Source of the DNA: Wurfbainia villosa
Lineage: Eukaryota; Streptophyta; Magnoliopsida; Zingiberales; Zingiberaceae
Direction: 5' to 3'
NCBI GenBank assembly: GCA_025175895.1
Contig: CM045989.1
Span: forward strand, 126,803,272-126,867,271
DNA length: 64,000 nt
Below the pieces are notes generated by a model. It was not told the origin of the DNA and searched no databases. It saw only the letters and a list, made by a program, of their open reading frames with translations. Position 1 is the stretch's first letter. Each line of letters opens with the position of its first letter. Positions 30,587-41,998 of the stretch are shown here, piece by piece. A program made the translations under genes and the position numbers.

Positions 30587-32797
30587 TGTTGGGTTTGCAC
30601 ACATGGCGTGTGTGTGTTCGATCATGTTTCGTAAACATGAGCACAGCGGAAGCAATAAAATTAATAAATACTCCTATTTATTACAACACACACAACACAC
30701 GCATGCTATTACAACAAGTGTAGACATAACCGTAAATTAAAATTGCAATAAAAGGAAATTAAACTACGTTATACCTTCCGTATGACGTGTAGCGGGAACG
30801 ACATCAACCGGAACGATCCTCGTAAGAATCGTCTCTATCCGTATCCACGCCGAGCTCCTCGGGATGACTTCGCTAAGTCACGAGCTTTGTCTTCGTACGG
30901 GTTACTAGCCTCGTGTTGAAGACGACGTGATCGAGAGATGATCACGATCCGAATCCAAATTCGGATCCAAAACGAGTTCTCAAAACTCGCTTCTCCGGAG
31001 AGGTATTCGTCAACCGTTTGACGAATCCTTCGTCCTCCACCTCAGAGGATTACCGGAGATCAAATCCCCGGTATGTTAGCCGCTGTCAGAGCACTAACCG
31101 TCGTCCAAACGACGCTCCGACGAGAGGAGGAGAAGCTGTCCAGAAAACTGGACAGCTTGGTGGAGGAGTAGGCGCCGGCCAAAACAAGGAGAGAAAAGCC
31201 TCACCTTGATGCCAAACCTATAGGAGATCACCGGAGGGTCGCCGGAGGTTCACCGGCTGAAGCTTGGTCGCCGTCAAGGAGCTAGACGGTAGCACAATCA
31301 AGCTGGGCGGCAAGGAGGTTGGGCGGCACAACCAGGTTGGGCGGCAACTCCTTGGAGGCTAGGGTTTTGATTTTGGATTAGTTAGGGTTTAACAATCCCT
31401 TAAGCCCACTTTTATAGAGAACTAATTCTCTTAATGGTTAATGGATCATATCCATAAAGCCCGTTAACCCGCTCCATTAAGATAAGTTAAAAGAAACCAA
31501 ACCATGATGGTTTATTTTAAGTTAAAACGAACCGAACCAACTTTTGGTTCATTCGTTTAAAATAAACCAAACCCTTTGGTTTATCCTCATCCATTGGATT
31601 AGAACCAAACCATTTTGGTCCATCCATTATGTCTTCATAAGACACTGCCCATCCACGCTTCCATTGCGACTGAAACAATTTCATGCTCGCTTTATGTTTG
31701 GTCCAACCAAACATAGATTCTCTCGGTCTGAGAATCCCATTCTCAAGCTCGTTTTAAATCCTTTGGATTACACTCGTTGTGCGTGTGACCAAATAGGTTC
31801 TCGGTTTATGTTGGCCGTCTATAATTAACCATTAATTATAGAAAGATCATGAGTGGCACCTAGTAGTACATCATGATCCCCAATTAACCGAAAAGATCAA
31901 CGGTTGATCCAGAACTATTTCAAACCCTTGATGCTCGAATGAATCGTGATTCCCTTCACTCATCTTATACCCACTTGGTTCAGGACATGGTCTATTGTGT
32001 CAGTCCCCACTAGGCTGACTACGTCACACCTAGCCCAAGTATCATTTCCTCGTCCTACGGATTCTAGTTACTCCACATGTATCGAAGAGTACCTTACTCT
32101 AAACATGTAATGCTTTGGACAAAGACTTTAGTAACAATCCGACGAGAGGCCATGGGTATACATCTCCTCGCAAGGAGTGGTGAATCCTTTATAGGCTATT
32201 CAAACACCTTCGATCACTTCGACTTATACCCAATCATCCCGGGTCCACATCTCCTTAGAGATGTTTGCTTAAGATGTCAAAGCATAAATCTCCATGATCA
32301 AGATGACTTGAATACCGCAAGTCAAAGGAACATCGCACTTAAGCCACAGTAAGAACTTCATTGACATATCTATATATGCAGAGAACCATATGAAGTCTTA
32401 CGGCTGGTCACTCCAATGAACTAGTTACCATAACTAGCATCCACGATTAACTCCGGACATCACTATGTCTCCAGCCAGTGAGAATCAGCTGCTTGGATAC
32501 ACCAAGGAGTATACCTCGTGCTAGTCTCAACAAAATTGATGGTGTCCAGATCCATCAATTCATCGACTAGGGATAATTCCGATACATCACAATTACACAT
32601 GTAGAGATACTCACTAGTTGTGATCCAATCACAAATTCTCTCATGCTGTGAATCGTATCGTGGACATTCAGTAAATGAGTTTAAGATCCAATCAAATACA
32701 TAAAACATGTATACTCAAATAGTGAATCTTCATTTATCATATAAATGGTTCATACATAAGGCGATTGCCTTAGGACATCTCTCATATATTACTAACA
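30587..32797 (-). repeat. Angela element 5' LTR (right)
   Basis: 2211 bp, ends in ACTAACA before the CAACA duplication. It retains CAG/CTG-containing forms at 32468-32670 where the left LTR is altered. Confidence 0.93.
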
Positions 32798-32802
32798 CAA
32801 CA

Positions 32803-33922
32803 ATGCCCCAAGCACTTATATATATTTTGATGTTTGGATAATCATCTAAGTTAGGCAATGTTTTGTGATCTAATTGTATACATGTTTAAGTGACAGGAAA
32901 ATCCAAGTATGAAGACTTGGTAAAAGACAAGTCCAAGTGTGATCTTGGCAAAGAGAAGTCAAGGAAAGGTCTTAAGATAAGTCCAAGCATGTAGTCTTGG
33001 CGGCGTAAAGTCCAAGCAGTCCTTGGAAAAGGAAGACCAAAGGAAAGTCTTGGCGGCATAAGTCCAAGCATGTAGTCTTGGCGGCGTAAAGTCCAATCGT
33101 ACTTTGGCAAAGAAGAAACCTAAAGCATGACGAAACCGAAGGAAGCTTTTGAAGGCAAGCGCATGGATGGAGTCGTGGACTCAGAGAAATCCTAGAGGCG
33201 CAAGGCTGATGGAGAAGCTAGAAGGTTAAGTCTAGGCTTAGGTTATGTTTTCAAGTATGAATTAGTCATACTTGAGTGTGCCGATGGAACACGGTGTCGG
33301 TCGAACTGGCCCTTAAAATATAGCATTAGAGTTTGGAAGGCTGTTATCGATCGGTGGGGTTATCGATCGAACCGGCGATAATGACTCCGACTCGGCTGCG
33401 GCTTGGTGGCGATCATTGCCATCATTAGCGATCGGCGCCACAAGCGAATATCCCGTGGCGTGGCGATCGGTCTCTGGCGACATCGATCGAAGCGCCGCTT
33501 TGGCGGTCGGTGATCGATAGTCTTCCGTTAGCGATAGCGGCGACAAATCCACTTTCCTATAAAAAGAGCCCAAGGGGAGCAAGAAGAGCCTAATGCTTAT
33601 ATTCTGATCTTTCTTCTAAGCTCCTACAAGTTTTCCAAAGCTTTCTAAGTATATTAATCTCCTTTCTCCTCTCAAATCTTCATTGTCATCTTTTGTAAGA
33701 AGAGGAGGTCTTTGTAAAGAGAAAGCTTCATAGTGAAATTGCTTGGGTTGATCCACCTTAAGGATCGCCGTGGAGTAGGAGCGTTATCTCCGAACCACAT
33801 AAAGGCTTTGTTAGCATTGGTTTTTGTTTTTACATATATTACTTGTGTTTTCTTCCGCTAATTATTTTTGTAAAAACGAAAAGAGCTATTCACCCCCCCT
33901 CTAGCCTTCAAACGATCCCTTA
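32803..33922 (+). repeat. SIRE-like LTR, continuation after the Angela insertion
   Basis: Continues the LTR begun at 23407. It contains the CCAAG minisatellite in reverse sense (32900-33110), CGATCG-rich sequence at 33340-33540 and a TATAAAAAG box near 33561. It ends near CTATTCACCCCCCCTCTAGC and CGATCCCTTACA. A 90-residue minus-strand frame at 33313-33582 looks fortuitous. Confidence 0.75.
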
Positions 33923-34196
33923 CAAAGGAGAGACAGGTGTGTCTCTCTACCTCGAGTTTTCTCGAGCTTTTGTAATCGTCAACTCCTACCTCCAACGAGG
34001 AGTATTTTAGGGAATTGCCCTCCGTACATGGTCTCAGACCACTAGGACCTTGGATTAGCAGTCGGTAGACTGTGAACCAAGTAAAATAACTTGTTTCCTT
34101 TATATTTCCGCTGCTTTAACTCTTTATATTATCGAACAAGCGAAAAGAATTGTCTTGCGCTATTCACCCCCCTCTAGCGCTCAAATCGATCCAACA
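33923..34196 (+). repeat. Family C-like LTR end in plus orientation
   Basis: It matches (inverted) the 5' end of family C LTRs: CTCCTACCTCCAACGAGGAG, then CCTCCGTAC, then TATTCACCCCCCTCTAGC and CGATCCAACA. It directly follows another LTR end, so two different LTR termini stand in tandem here. Confidence 0.75.
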
Positions 34197-34288
34197 ATCA
34201 ATGTCAAACATCCATGTCAAACATCAAAACATTTACTCGAGTCAAACTCGAGTTTGGTCAAGTGTGACTTGGGATGATTGCACCAACA
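34197..34288 (-). repeat. Element B 3' LTR, right part
   Basis: The last 92 bases of the left LTR of B, matching 39390-39477 and ending CACCAACA before the polypurine tract (34289-34306). Confidence 0.85.
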
Positions 34289-36068
34289 ATCTCTCCCTTT
34301 TTGATGTTTGACAAAAACACCTTTGAGTTAGGCCCCGAACTCAAATTCCCTTACCAATTATCCCAAATTGGTAATTCCATACATTCTCCCCCTTTTTGAC
34401 AGACATCAAAAAGGTTCACCCCAAGGAGGTCAATGTCTCATATCCCAATGAGATCTTACAATCTCCCCCTTGGTCCAAAAACCTCTAGGATGCCTACAAT
34501 CTTCCTAGTGATAAGTCTCATATCACTCAAGAGAGGCAATCCTACACACTCTCCCAATTTCCAAATGGGGTATCTCAAATTCCCATTTTCCCCCCTCATG
34601 AGGAAAAATACCATCCATCATCCCATGATGGATACCTCCCCCTAAATGCTTACTCCCCCTTGACCATTACACCAACAATGTCTTTGGGAAGTCTCTAAGC
34701 CTGTAGGAACTCTCTAAACCATCAAAAATAAGGTTAAAAGTTTAACATTGAACTTTCCCACACATTAAAATTGATGCATCACCCTAACAACTCTCCTAAT
34801 CCATATCCAACAGATTTTCACCCTTTCTAATACTTTCCAAAGCATATCCTAGGGTTAGGAGTGGTTAGGGAACCTTACCATAGCTGAAAATGGGCTAAAC
34901 ATACCTTGTTTTCCGAATCGATGGCAATCGACTTTATCGTGCAACAATGATCATCAGGTTTTTCAAGATCGATTTTAATTATCAGAATCAAAATTTAAAA
35001 ATTCATAAATAATTATACGTAATTTGAAAAATCATGAAACTTCATACGTCATACAAAGGGTGAAAAATGTTAGAAAAATATTTTACCCATAAAATAGAGA
35101 AATTGACACAAAGTTCAAAAAAGGAGAAAAACTTCAATGTTTGAGCTCACTTTGTATCAACTTCATCAATGGTGATTGCTATCAAAAGATAGACTTCACC
35201 AAGGTTTTCTAAAATAATTTTAAAATATTTTTGAAAACCTATATTGGATCATATTCTTTGGGCTTAATGTATATGATTTGAACATAAGCTTTCCCAGTGA
35301 TCCACAAATGATATAAAATGAGTTTTAGTTCATCTAGATGCAAAAACTATGCACCTTGAACTTAACTCATATCCTAGCATCTCACATATATCTAGGGTGT
35401 ATAAAATACATACATGTCAATGTAATGTGAGATGTGGGTTTTGTTCTCCTAATCTAGGGTTTTATGTATTTTTCTAAGACAACCCTACTTGATTCCCTTA
35501 TACATGGGACTTCAAGTCATGCCATAGTCCTTAAATCAATTTTCATTAACTTAAATGCATGAATGATCATGGCATAAATAATAACATAAATAAACATGGC
35601 CAATTATCATGATGTCATGGCATATAATGGAATCTAAGCATACATGACATTTAAAACCTAAATCCTAAGCATGATCATGACATATTAAATGATTAAATGT
35701 AGATATGATGTCATGGCATGTTATATTGCAAACAAAGCATAACAAATAAAATGTAAAGGTATATAATACCTAAATTTCAGTATTTGTTGCCATTTGTTAT
35801 TATTTAGTCTATTTTACCATATTACTAATTATTCCCAAAGTGTGCCAAAAACCCAAAATGATACACTAAGACCTCTAAACCTATGTTGTGCCAATTTGAT
35901 TGATTTATCAAACTTCTTAAATAATATTGGCACATACTAAAAACTTTTAGGATTAAAATTCACATCTATTTCCAAGGTATCCATAACCTTAAAAATGACC
36001 TAAAGTGCCACCTTTACCATGGTTAGGTTAACTACCCATCCATTTAAAGTTGGCACACCTAAACCCAT
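34289..36068 (-). other. Non-coding internal region of element B
   Basis: Starts with the polypurine tract (ATCTCTCCCTTTTTGATG in plus view). No ORF is supported. It is collinear with 6120-8020 of element A and shares long near-identical blocks with it. Confidence 0.8.
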
Positions 36069-37893
36069 CTAGCGTGAATCGATCAAGCTCTTAGGAACCC
36101 AAAACCTATTTGAGCTCCTTGGGTTTAATAGGTATTCCTTAGGGATGACCTCCCTAGATACCCTCCTAATGACCCTTCTAGGCTTTGAAGCCTTGGTTAT
36201 GGTGGTCTTGCCTAGGTTAACTTTAGGGGTAATTCCCCTTGTAACCTTCTTAGTGGCTTCCTTAGGTTTCTTCGAAACCCTAGCCACTAGGCACACACCT
36301 TGGTTACCTTTAGGGATGACTTTCCTAGTAACCTTGGTCTTTCTAGACCTAGATTGTGTTCCATAATCAAATGGAACACTATGGTAGGTAGGCTTATCTA
36401 CCTTGGACCTAGGCTTGTGACTCAAGCCTTTCTTGCCCATAGATGAGCCTTGCTTCCTAGACCCTAGGTGTTGACTTTTACCAATTGACCTAGATTTTTT
36501 ATCAATTGACCCTTGCATTTGGTTTTGCATAATCCTAAGAGTCTTTTCCATTTTCTCAAGCCTTGACCTCAAGGCTTGATTTTTCTTTTCTAATTGCCAA
36601 ATTTTAGAATTTTTATTTAATCTTTGGGCATTACCATTCCTAGGCAAATGCCTAGTTCATTTAGGGTTAAAACCTAGGTGGTCCTTAATTTTCTTAATGG
36701 ATTCCCTAGGTAAGGTTTTTCTAGGGACATTAGTCCCAAATTTCTCCTTATTGCTAAAATGGACACTCTTAGCTCCTAAACAATAAAATTTATTATTCCT
36801 AGCGTGTTTTTCATGAGTAATAGCAACATTGCTAACATTATTTCTAACATGCTTTTGATAAATAGCAAGATTACTCCTAACATACTTTTGTCTATTAATT
36901 AAGGAAGGAGCAAATTTAGAAGTTACCTTAGGGTTTGCCTTTCATGAGTAATAGCAACATTTCTAACATTATTTCTAACATGCTTTTGATAAATAGTAAG
37001 ATTACTCCTAACATGCTTTTGTCTATTAATTAAGGAAGGAGCAAATTTAGAAGTTGCCTTAGAGGTTCCCCCTACATGTGTAACTCCCTTTTGAGTCTTC
37101 TTCTCCCCCTTTGGGCATTGACTCTGATAATGACCCGGTTGTTGGCATTTGAAGAAAATCACTTGCTCCTTGCTTTTGATTGTTGGGGGACCGACATCCT
37201 TGATTTTTGGATTGACTTTTGGTGTCGGAGGAGCTTTCTTTACTCTTTTCGGACACTTACTCTTGTAGTGTCCTTGCTCCCTACACTCAAAGTATATAAT
37301 ATGAATTTTATTATTTATTGATATGCTTGAGTTACCTTCCATGGTAGGGGAGCCCCGAGCTTCCTCTTCCTCTTGACCGGATATAGATGGTTTTTCTTGT
37401 TGCTCCGGTATTGAGGATGCCCTAATATCCTCCCCCTCAATCCTAGAGGTGGAGGTCTCCTCTAATTCTTCCTCTTCTTCCACCGATCCGGAAGTTGACT
37501 CCCTATCAACTTCCGAATCCTCACTTTCTTGTGAGGATGAGGATTCTTTTTCATCGGGCTCTTGGACCGGTTGAGGGTTCTCATGCAGCTTGGCCAATTC
37601 GCTCCAGAGTTCCTTGGCATCTATGTAATTACCTAACATACACACAATGTCATTAGGAACTAAATCAACCAAGAATTTTATTACCTTTGTGTTTTTCTTG
37701 AATCTTTGGAGTTGTTCCTCACTCCATCTCTTTCTCTTGAGGAATCCTCCCTTTGGTCCTCTTGGATATTCGAATCCTTCATCATGATGAAGTCTTCAAT
37801 TCTTCTCTTCCATGAATTGAAGCATTCTCATCCATATAACACGTACGAAATTGGGGTGTTGATATCCCAACCCAATTATTCTTCAAATTCCAT
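36069..37893 (-). pseudogene. gag: Broken gag of element B
   Basis: Related to the element A gag. From the ATG at 37893 a TAA follows within six codons. A deletion near 37790 shifts the frame, and an open segment (36923-37672) then carries DAKELWSELAKLHE, the acidic linker and both zinc-knuckle sites. In each knuckle the first Cys is lost (YFECREQGHYKSKC and FFKCQQPGHYQSQC). A 131-bp tandem duplication (36812-37073) shifts the frame again. The C-terminal coiled coil and WVPKSLIDSR tail are at 36069-36647. As in A, the UBN2 body is missing. Confidence 0.88.
36812..37073. repeat. 131-bp tandem duplication inside gag of element B
   Basis: Two copies start at 36812 and 36943 (CATGAGTAATAGCAACATT). 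They differ by a few bases. 131 is not a multiple of three, so the duplication breaks the gag frame. Confidence 0.9.
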
Positions 37894-37956
37894 CTTCTTC
37901 CTCTTCACCCTCTAGCATCTTTTGCTCCCAATGGTTAGTCCGTAGAAGAGCCCCGA

Positions 37957-37968
37957 GCTCTGATACCA
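37957..37968 (-). promoter_or_regulatory. Primer-binding site of element B
   Basis: TGGTATCAGAGC on the minus strand, two bases from the 5' LTR. Confidence 0.93.
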
Positions 37969-37970
37969 AT

Positions 37971-39477
37971 TGTTAGGAACGTTGCGCCCGCTAGAGGGGG
38001 GGTGAATAGCATTGTCGTCATTTGATGGATCTCGACCGCGTGCTTGCTACAATTATATTAGTACGCAACGAAAATAAAGCAATAACAAGATATAAACACG
38101 CAAACACAATAATATAACGTGGTTTGGAACCGAATGATTCCTACTCCACGGATCGAGCTCAAACGAGCTCTAGCGATGCGACCACACACCATTAATCCAA
38201 TAAACTCCTTCTCGACACAAGTCGGAGGTGGAGAAACCTCTTACAAGATATTAAAACAGTAATACAAGTAAACAACAAGAAAATACAAATGAATACAACA
38301 AAAGAAAGCCAAGAACACTTTACAATAATCTTTTGGATGCTTGCTTGTTGATTGCCTTGGACTAGCCATGAAGACCCTTATTTGCAACATCAAATCGCTC
38401 AAAATCGTCCAAGAAAATTGGTGCCAAAATCCTTCTTCTGAGCTGCCTTTATGACCTGCAATCAGGCTAGATTTTCTCCTATCAGTCGACTACTCGGGAC
38501 CATCAGTCGACTGATGCCACTGTTGTCGTGAGACAACGGCTAGATCCACACTGGAAAAATCCAATGGATACACCATCAGTCGACTGACCTTACACATCAG
38601 TTGACTGATGTCTCAATCAGTCGAGTGGTCGGGCCGATCACTCGACTGGAGAACCTTCTATGCCCGAAATCCCAGCCATCAGTCGATTGATCACTAGATC
38701 AGTCGACTACTCATGCCAGCAGTCGACTGCCAAGCTCTGATAGTCGACTGCCAGGGCACTTCCTGTAGTCAAACCCTAGTTGACTCCCACTAGTCGACTG
38801 ACCCATGGTTCCAGTCGACTGATACACCTCAAACATGAGGTTTTAACCCAAGTATAGTGTCCCCATACTTGCTAGACCACCTGTAGCCTAGAGCTAAGCC
38901 TTCTACCCACCTCCGTCAGCCTATCAGATCCCTCCAAATCATCCATGACTTGTTCATCCATATGCTAGCCTTCAGGTGCTTCCATCGGCTATTGTCATGC
39001 TAACGGTGTCTACATCGCCAAGTCACATTGGACTTACGCTGCCAAGACTCCGCTTGGACTTTATGCCGCCAACCATTGGACTTATGATGCCAAGACTCCC
39101 CCTTGGACTTTACACTGCCAATATTCCCCTTGGACTTTCCAAATGCCAAGACTCAAGCTTGAACTTTCCCTTGCCAACCCATGTTTGACTTTCCATGCCA
39201 AGACCCATGCTTGGACTTTCCTTGCCAACCTATGTTGGACTTTTCCTTGCCAAGACCCATGCTTGGACTTTACATGCCAAGTACTCAAGACTTGGACTTT
39301 CCCATGATAATTGTCAAAACATCATCAAACATCAAATACTAACCTGGGTCGATTGCATCAGCAATCTCCCTAACACATGTCAGACATCAATATTAGACAT
39401 CGATGTCAAACATCAAAACACTTAATCGAGTCAAACTCAAGTCTGGTCAATTGTGACTTGGGCCAATTGCACCAACA
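37971..39477 (-). repeat. Element B 5' LTR (right)
   Basis: 1507 bp, TGTTAGGAACG to CACCAACA, with AGTCGACTG-rich sequence at 38470-38830 and the CCAAG minisatellite at 39030-39300. It is followed by AATTC. Confidence 0.92.
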
Positions 39478-39482
39478 AATTC

Positions 39483-40674
39483 CTCATACGAATGATAATT
39501 TTGTTGGTATCAGTGTTGCTAAACACTATAGAAATTGAAAGAACATAAGTTGCGATTATAGGAGATGTTGAAGATGATATTTATCTATCCCAGTATTTCT
39601 CCTTGAGAAGATCTGGAACTCCTTGTTGAAAGAGAGATGGACCTTTTCAGATTATGGATCAATTATCGATGATGGAATGTGATAGTTGTTGAAAGTGAAT
39701 ATCCTTCGTTGTGGATAGATGATCTAGTTAGATCAGCTAAGGACACATGTATATACTCTAGTGTTGATTTACGACTGGAGTATTGATATTGTAGTGACAT
39801 AATGTTATACAATTATCATTGTCATTGTGATGATTGATATATCATCAGTGTAGAGTAAAAAGGATGCAAGTGTGTAGAGATGACAATTTCATACTTGGTA
39901 TGAATTTTATGAGATTTTGATTACGTTGTTAAACTATTTAACGATTTAGTCGTCCATGGATTCGAGAAATCATGTATTCTGGACATGATTGGATCAGTTT
40001 GTGATTGTTGGAGTTACGTAACTTGGCCACTGTTGATGGTGGTAGTTGAGTTGCGCACTCGGCCATCGTAGTTGTTATTTCCTTGTCTTGATTTGGCTAT
40101 TCCTACGAATGTGGATAGGATGCTTTTAGCATTACTATACCACATATTTGTTTGACCAAAAGGGTAATGGAATTCACTCGGTCGGAAGCTTGTGAAATTA
40201 GGTTTTAGGACCTAGATGGTGGCTAACTTTTGCATGAGTATTAGTCAATCCTTCCGGGGTGGATGAAAGGATGTTGTACACAAATGCATCATTTCAGGGA
40301 TCGAAGCGATTCCGATGTAGTTGAATGAGGTGTATCTTATGCTTACAACAGTTAAGAAACTATGAGATAAGCAGTTAGGCATGTGACGTGGTTCTAGCAG
40401 ATATGATCTTGTGTAGTAGTTGTATGGAGCAGAAGTGCTCATGGAGTTTTGACTAGCTACTGGGTAGCTATTATAGAGTTGCTGGAATGTGAACAGTTGC
40501 AACAAGTGAGATTGGTCGCTATAGTCTTCCATGTACTTACAGAGTGTGTGTTGCAGTGGATTTTGGATGGTAGATGGATTTCTCTTGACAGAAGATAATT
40601 TCCCGTCTTTAATAAGGATATGTGTTCTGGACGTGCATCCACTTAAGAAAGAGTTGCTATAGAAGGCACATTAT
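39483..40674 (+). pseudogene. Decayed reverse transcriptase and RNase H of Tekay/Del element
   Basis: Resumes the Del element after B. About 39590-39750 is a wreck of the gypsy reverse transcriptase: a GATTATGGATCAATTATCGA core, then GAATATCC and GATGATCTAGTTAGATCAGC correspond to the conserved IDYR ... YPLPRIDDLFDQ segment, but with stops in every frame. Around 40274-40330 ACAAATGCATCATTTCAGGG corresponds to the RNase H DASxxGLG motif. The same degenerate text is in the second Del unit (48755-49500) and the right-hand Del element (58000-58780, inverted). Confidence 0.7.
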
Positions 40675-41912
40675 TTGAGATTTTCTATACATCCTGGTGG
40701 TACTCGGATGAACCGAGATTTGAAACGTTTATACTGGTGGAACAGCATAAAGAGAGATATTGCAGACTTTGTTGTTCAATGTTTAGTATGCCAACAGGTT
40801 AAGGCTGAACATCAGAAACCTGCTAGATTGCTTCAGGAAATTCCGATTTCGAAATGGAAGTGGGAGCATATCACTATGGATTTTGTTATGGGATTGCCGA
40901 GAACCCGTAAAGGACATGATGCGATTTGGGTGACCGTGGATCGATTAACCAAATCTGCCCATTTCCTTTCCATTCATGGGACGGATTCATTGGATTGTCT
41001 GGCAGAGTTATACTACCAAGAGATTATCAAGCTGCATAGAGTACCTTTAGGTACCATATCTGATAGAGATCCGCGATTTACCTCGCGATTCTAGTAGAGT
41101 CTGCATCAGACCATGAGCATAGAGCTTCGACTCAGTATGACATTTCATCCGCAGATAGATGGACAGTCTGAACATAACATTCAGACTTTAGAGGATCTAT
41201 TAAGATCTTGTGTCATGGATTTTGGAGGCAGTTGGGAGGATCACATTCCTTTAGTGGAATTTGACTATAAGAACAATTATCACTCCTCCATTCAGATGAC
41301 TCCTTTCGAGGCCTATACGGCAGACCCTGCAAATCTCCCGTTTTGTGGGAGGAGGTTGGGGAATGACAGTGTTGGAGCCACAAAGTATCCAACATGATGC
41401 AAAATTGGTGTAAGTCATCAAACGACAATTATCTGAGGCACAGGATCAACAGAAGAGTTACGCAGATCGGAGGTGAAGACCTTTGGAATTCTCAGTCGGG
41501 GATCATGTATTCCTACGAGTTTCACCAACTAAAGGAGTTAAAAGATTTGGGTTGAAAGGAAAAATTTGCTCCACGCTTTGGTCCATCTGAGATATTGGAG
41601 TGGATTTGGAGTGTAGCTTACCGATTGGCTTTACCTCTGACATTTACGGGTATTCATAATGTATTTCATGTTTCTATGCTGAGGAAATATGTGCCACGTT
41701 CAGATCGTGTTCTGAAGAAGGTTTCGATTCCACTACAGCCTAATGCGACCTACGAGAAGATTCCAGTGCAAATTCTTGGTCACAAGGAGCGTCAGCTGTG
41801 GAATAAGACCATCCGACTTGTAAAGGTAGGATGGCAACATCATACTGATGAGGAGGCTACGTGGGAGCTAGAAGATACTATCCGAGCTCGATACCCGCAT
41901 TTGTTCACTTGA
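40675..41912 (+). pseudogene. Tekay/Del integrase with chromodomain-like tail
   Basis: The first segment (40675-41094) has the HHCC finger end (CLVCQQVKAEHQKPAGL-like) and integrase core residues Asp (ITMDFVMGLP) and Asp (ISDRDPRF). A TAG at 41092 replaces the Trp expected after SRF. The same frame then gives the Glu-containing TFHPQIDGQSEHNIQTLEDLLR and EFDYKNNYHSSIQMTPFEA (41113-41397). After a frameshift, 41595-41912 carries AYRLALPLTFTGIHNVFHVSMLRKYVP and the chromodomain-like VKVGWQHHTDEEATWELED. It resembles chromoviral Tekay/Del pol. It is not translatable whole. Confidence 0.85.
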
Positions 41913-41985
41913 GATAAGTGGTGATTCAGGAATTTCTTGAATTAATTTTGCATGTAAGTACGAAATTTGGGGACCAAATTTTATT

Positions 41986-41998
41986 AAGTGGGGGAGAA
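41986..41998 (+). promoter_or_regulatory. Polypurine tract of the Del element
   Basis: AAGTGGGGGAGAA immediately precedes the LTR start TGTAAATG. Confidence 0.85.

Larger units (their letters stand above)
23420..32797 (-). mobile_element. Complete Angela-like Ty1/copia element with decayed gag-pol
   Basis: It spans 9378 bp with LTRs of 2211 bp each (23420-25630 and 30587-32797), flanked by the duplication CAACA (23415-23419 and 32798-32802). The LTRs run TGTTGGGTTT to ATTACTAAC(A/G). It reads on the minus strand: leader (30586-29248), gag, protease, integrase, reverse transcriptase, RNase H, the copia domain order. The primer-binding site is at 30571-30582 and the polypurine tract at 25631-25643. 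Every domain is recognisable but broken by nonsense codons, frameshifts and deletions, so this copy cannot move unaided. Placement in the Angela/Tork lineage rests on protein resemblance and long LTRs. Confidence 0.93.
20232..39477 (-). mobile_element. Element B: gag-only LTR retrotransposon hosting later insertions
   Basis: The outer ends are TGTTAGGAACG and CACCAACA, flanked by the duplication AATTC (20227-20231, 39478-39482). The right LTR is whole (37971-39477). The left LTR is split into 20232-21420 and 34197-34288 by a SIRE-like fragment that itself contains the Angela element. The internal region (34289-37970) holds only a broken gag related to element A. The orientation is minus, with a primer-binding site at 37957-37968. 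Without the insertions it would be about 6.5 kb, similar to A. Confidence 0.9.
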
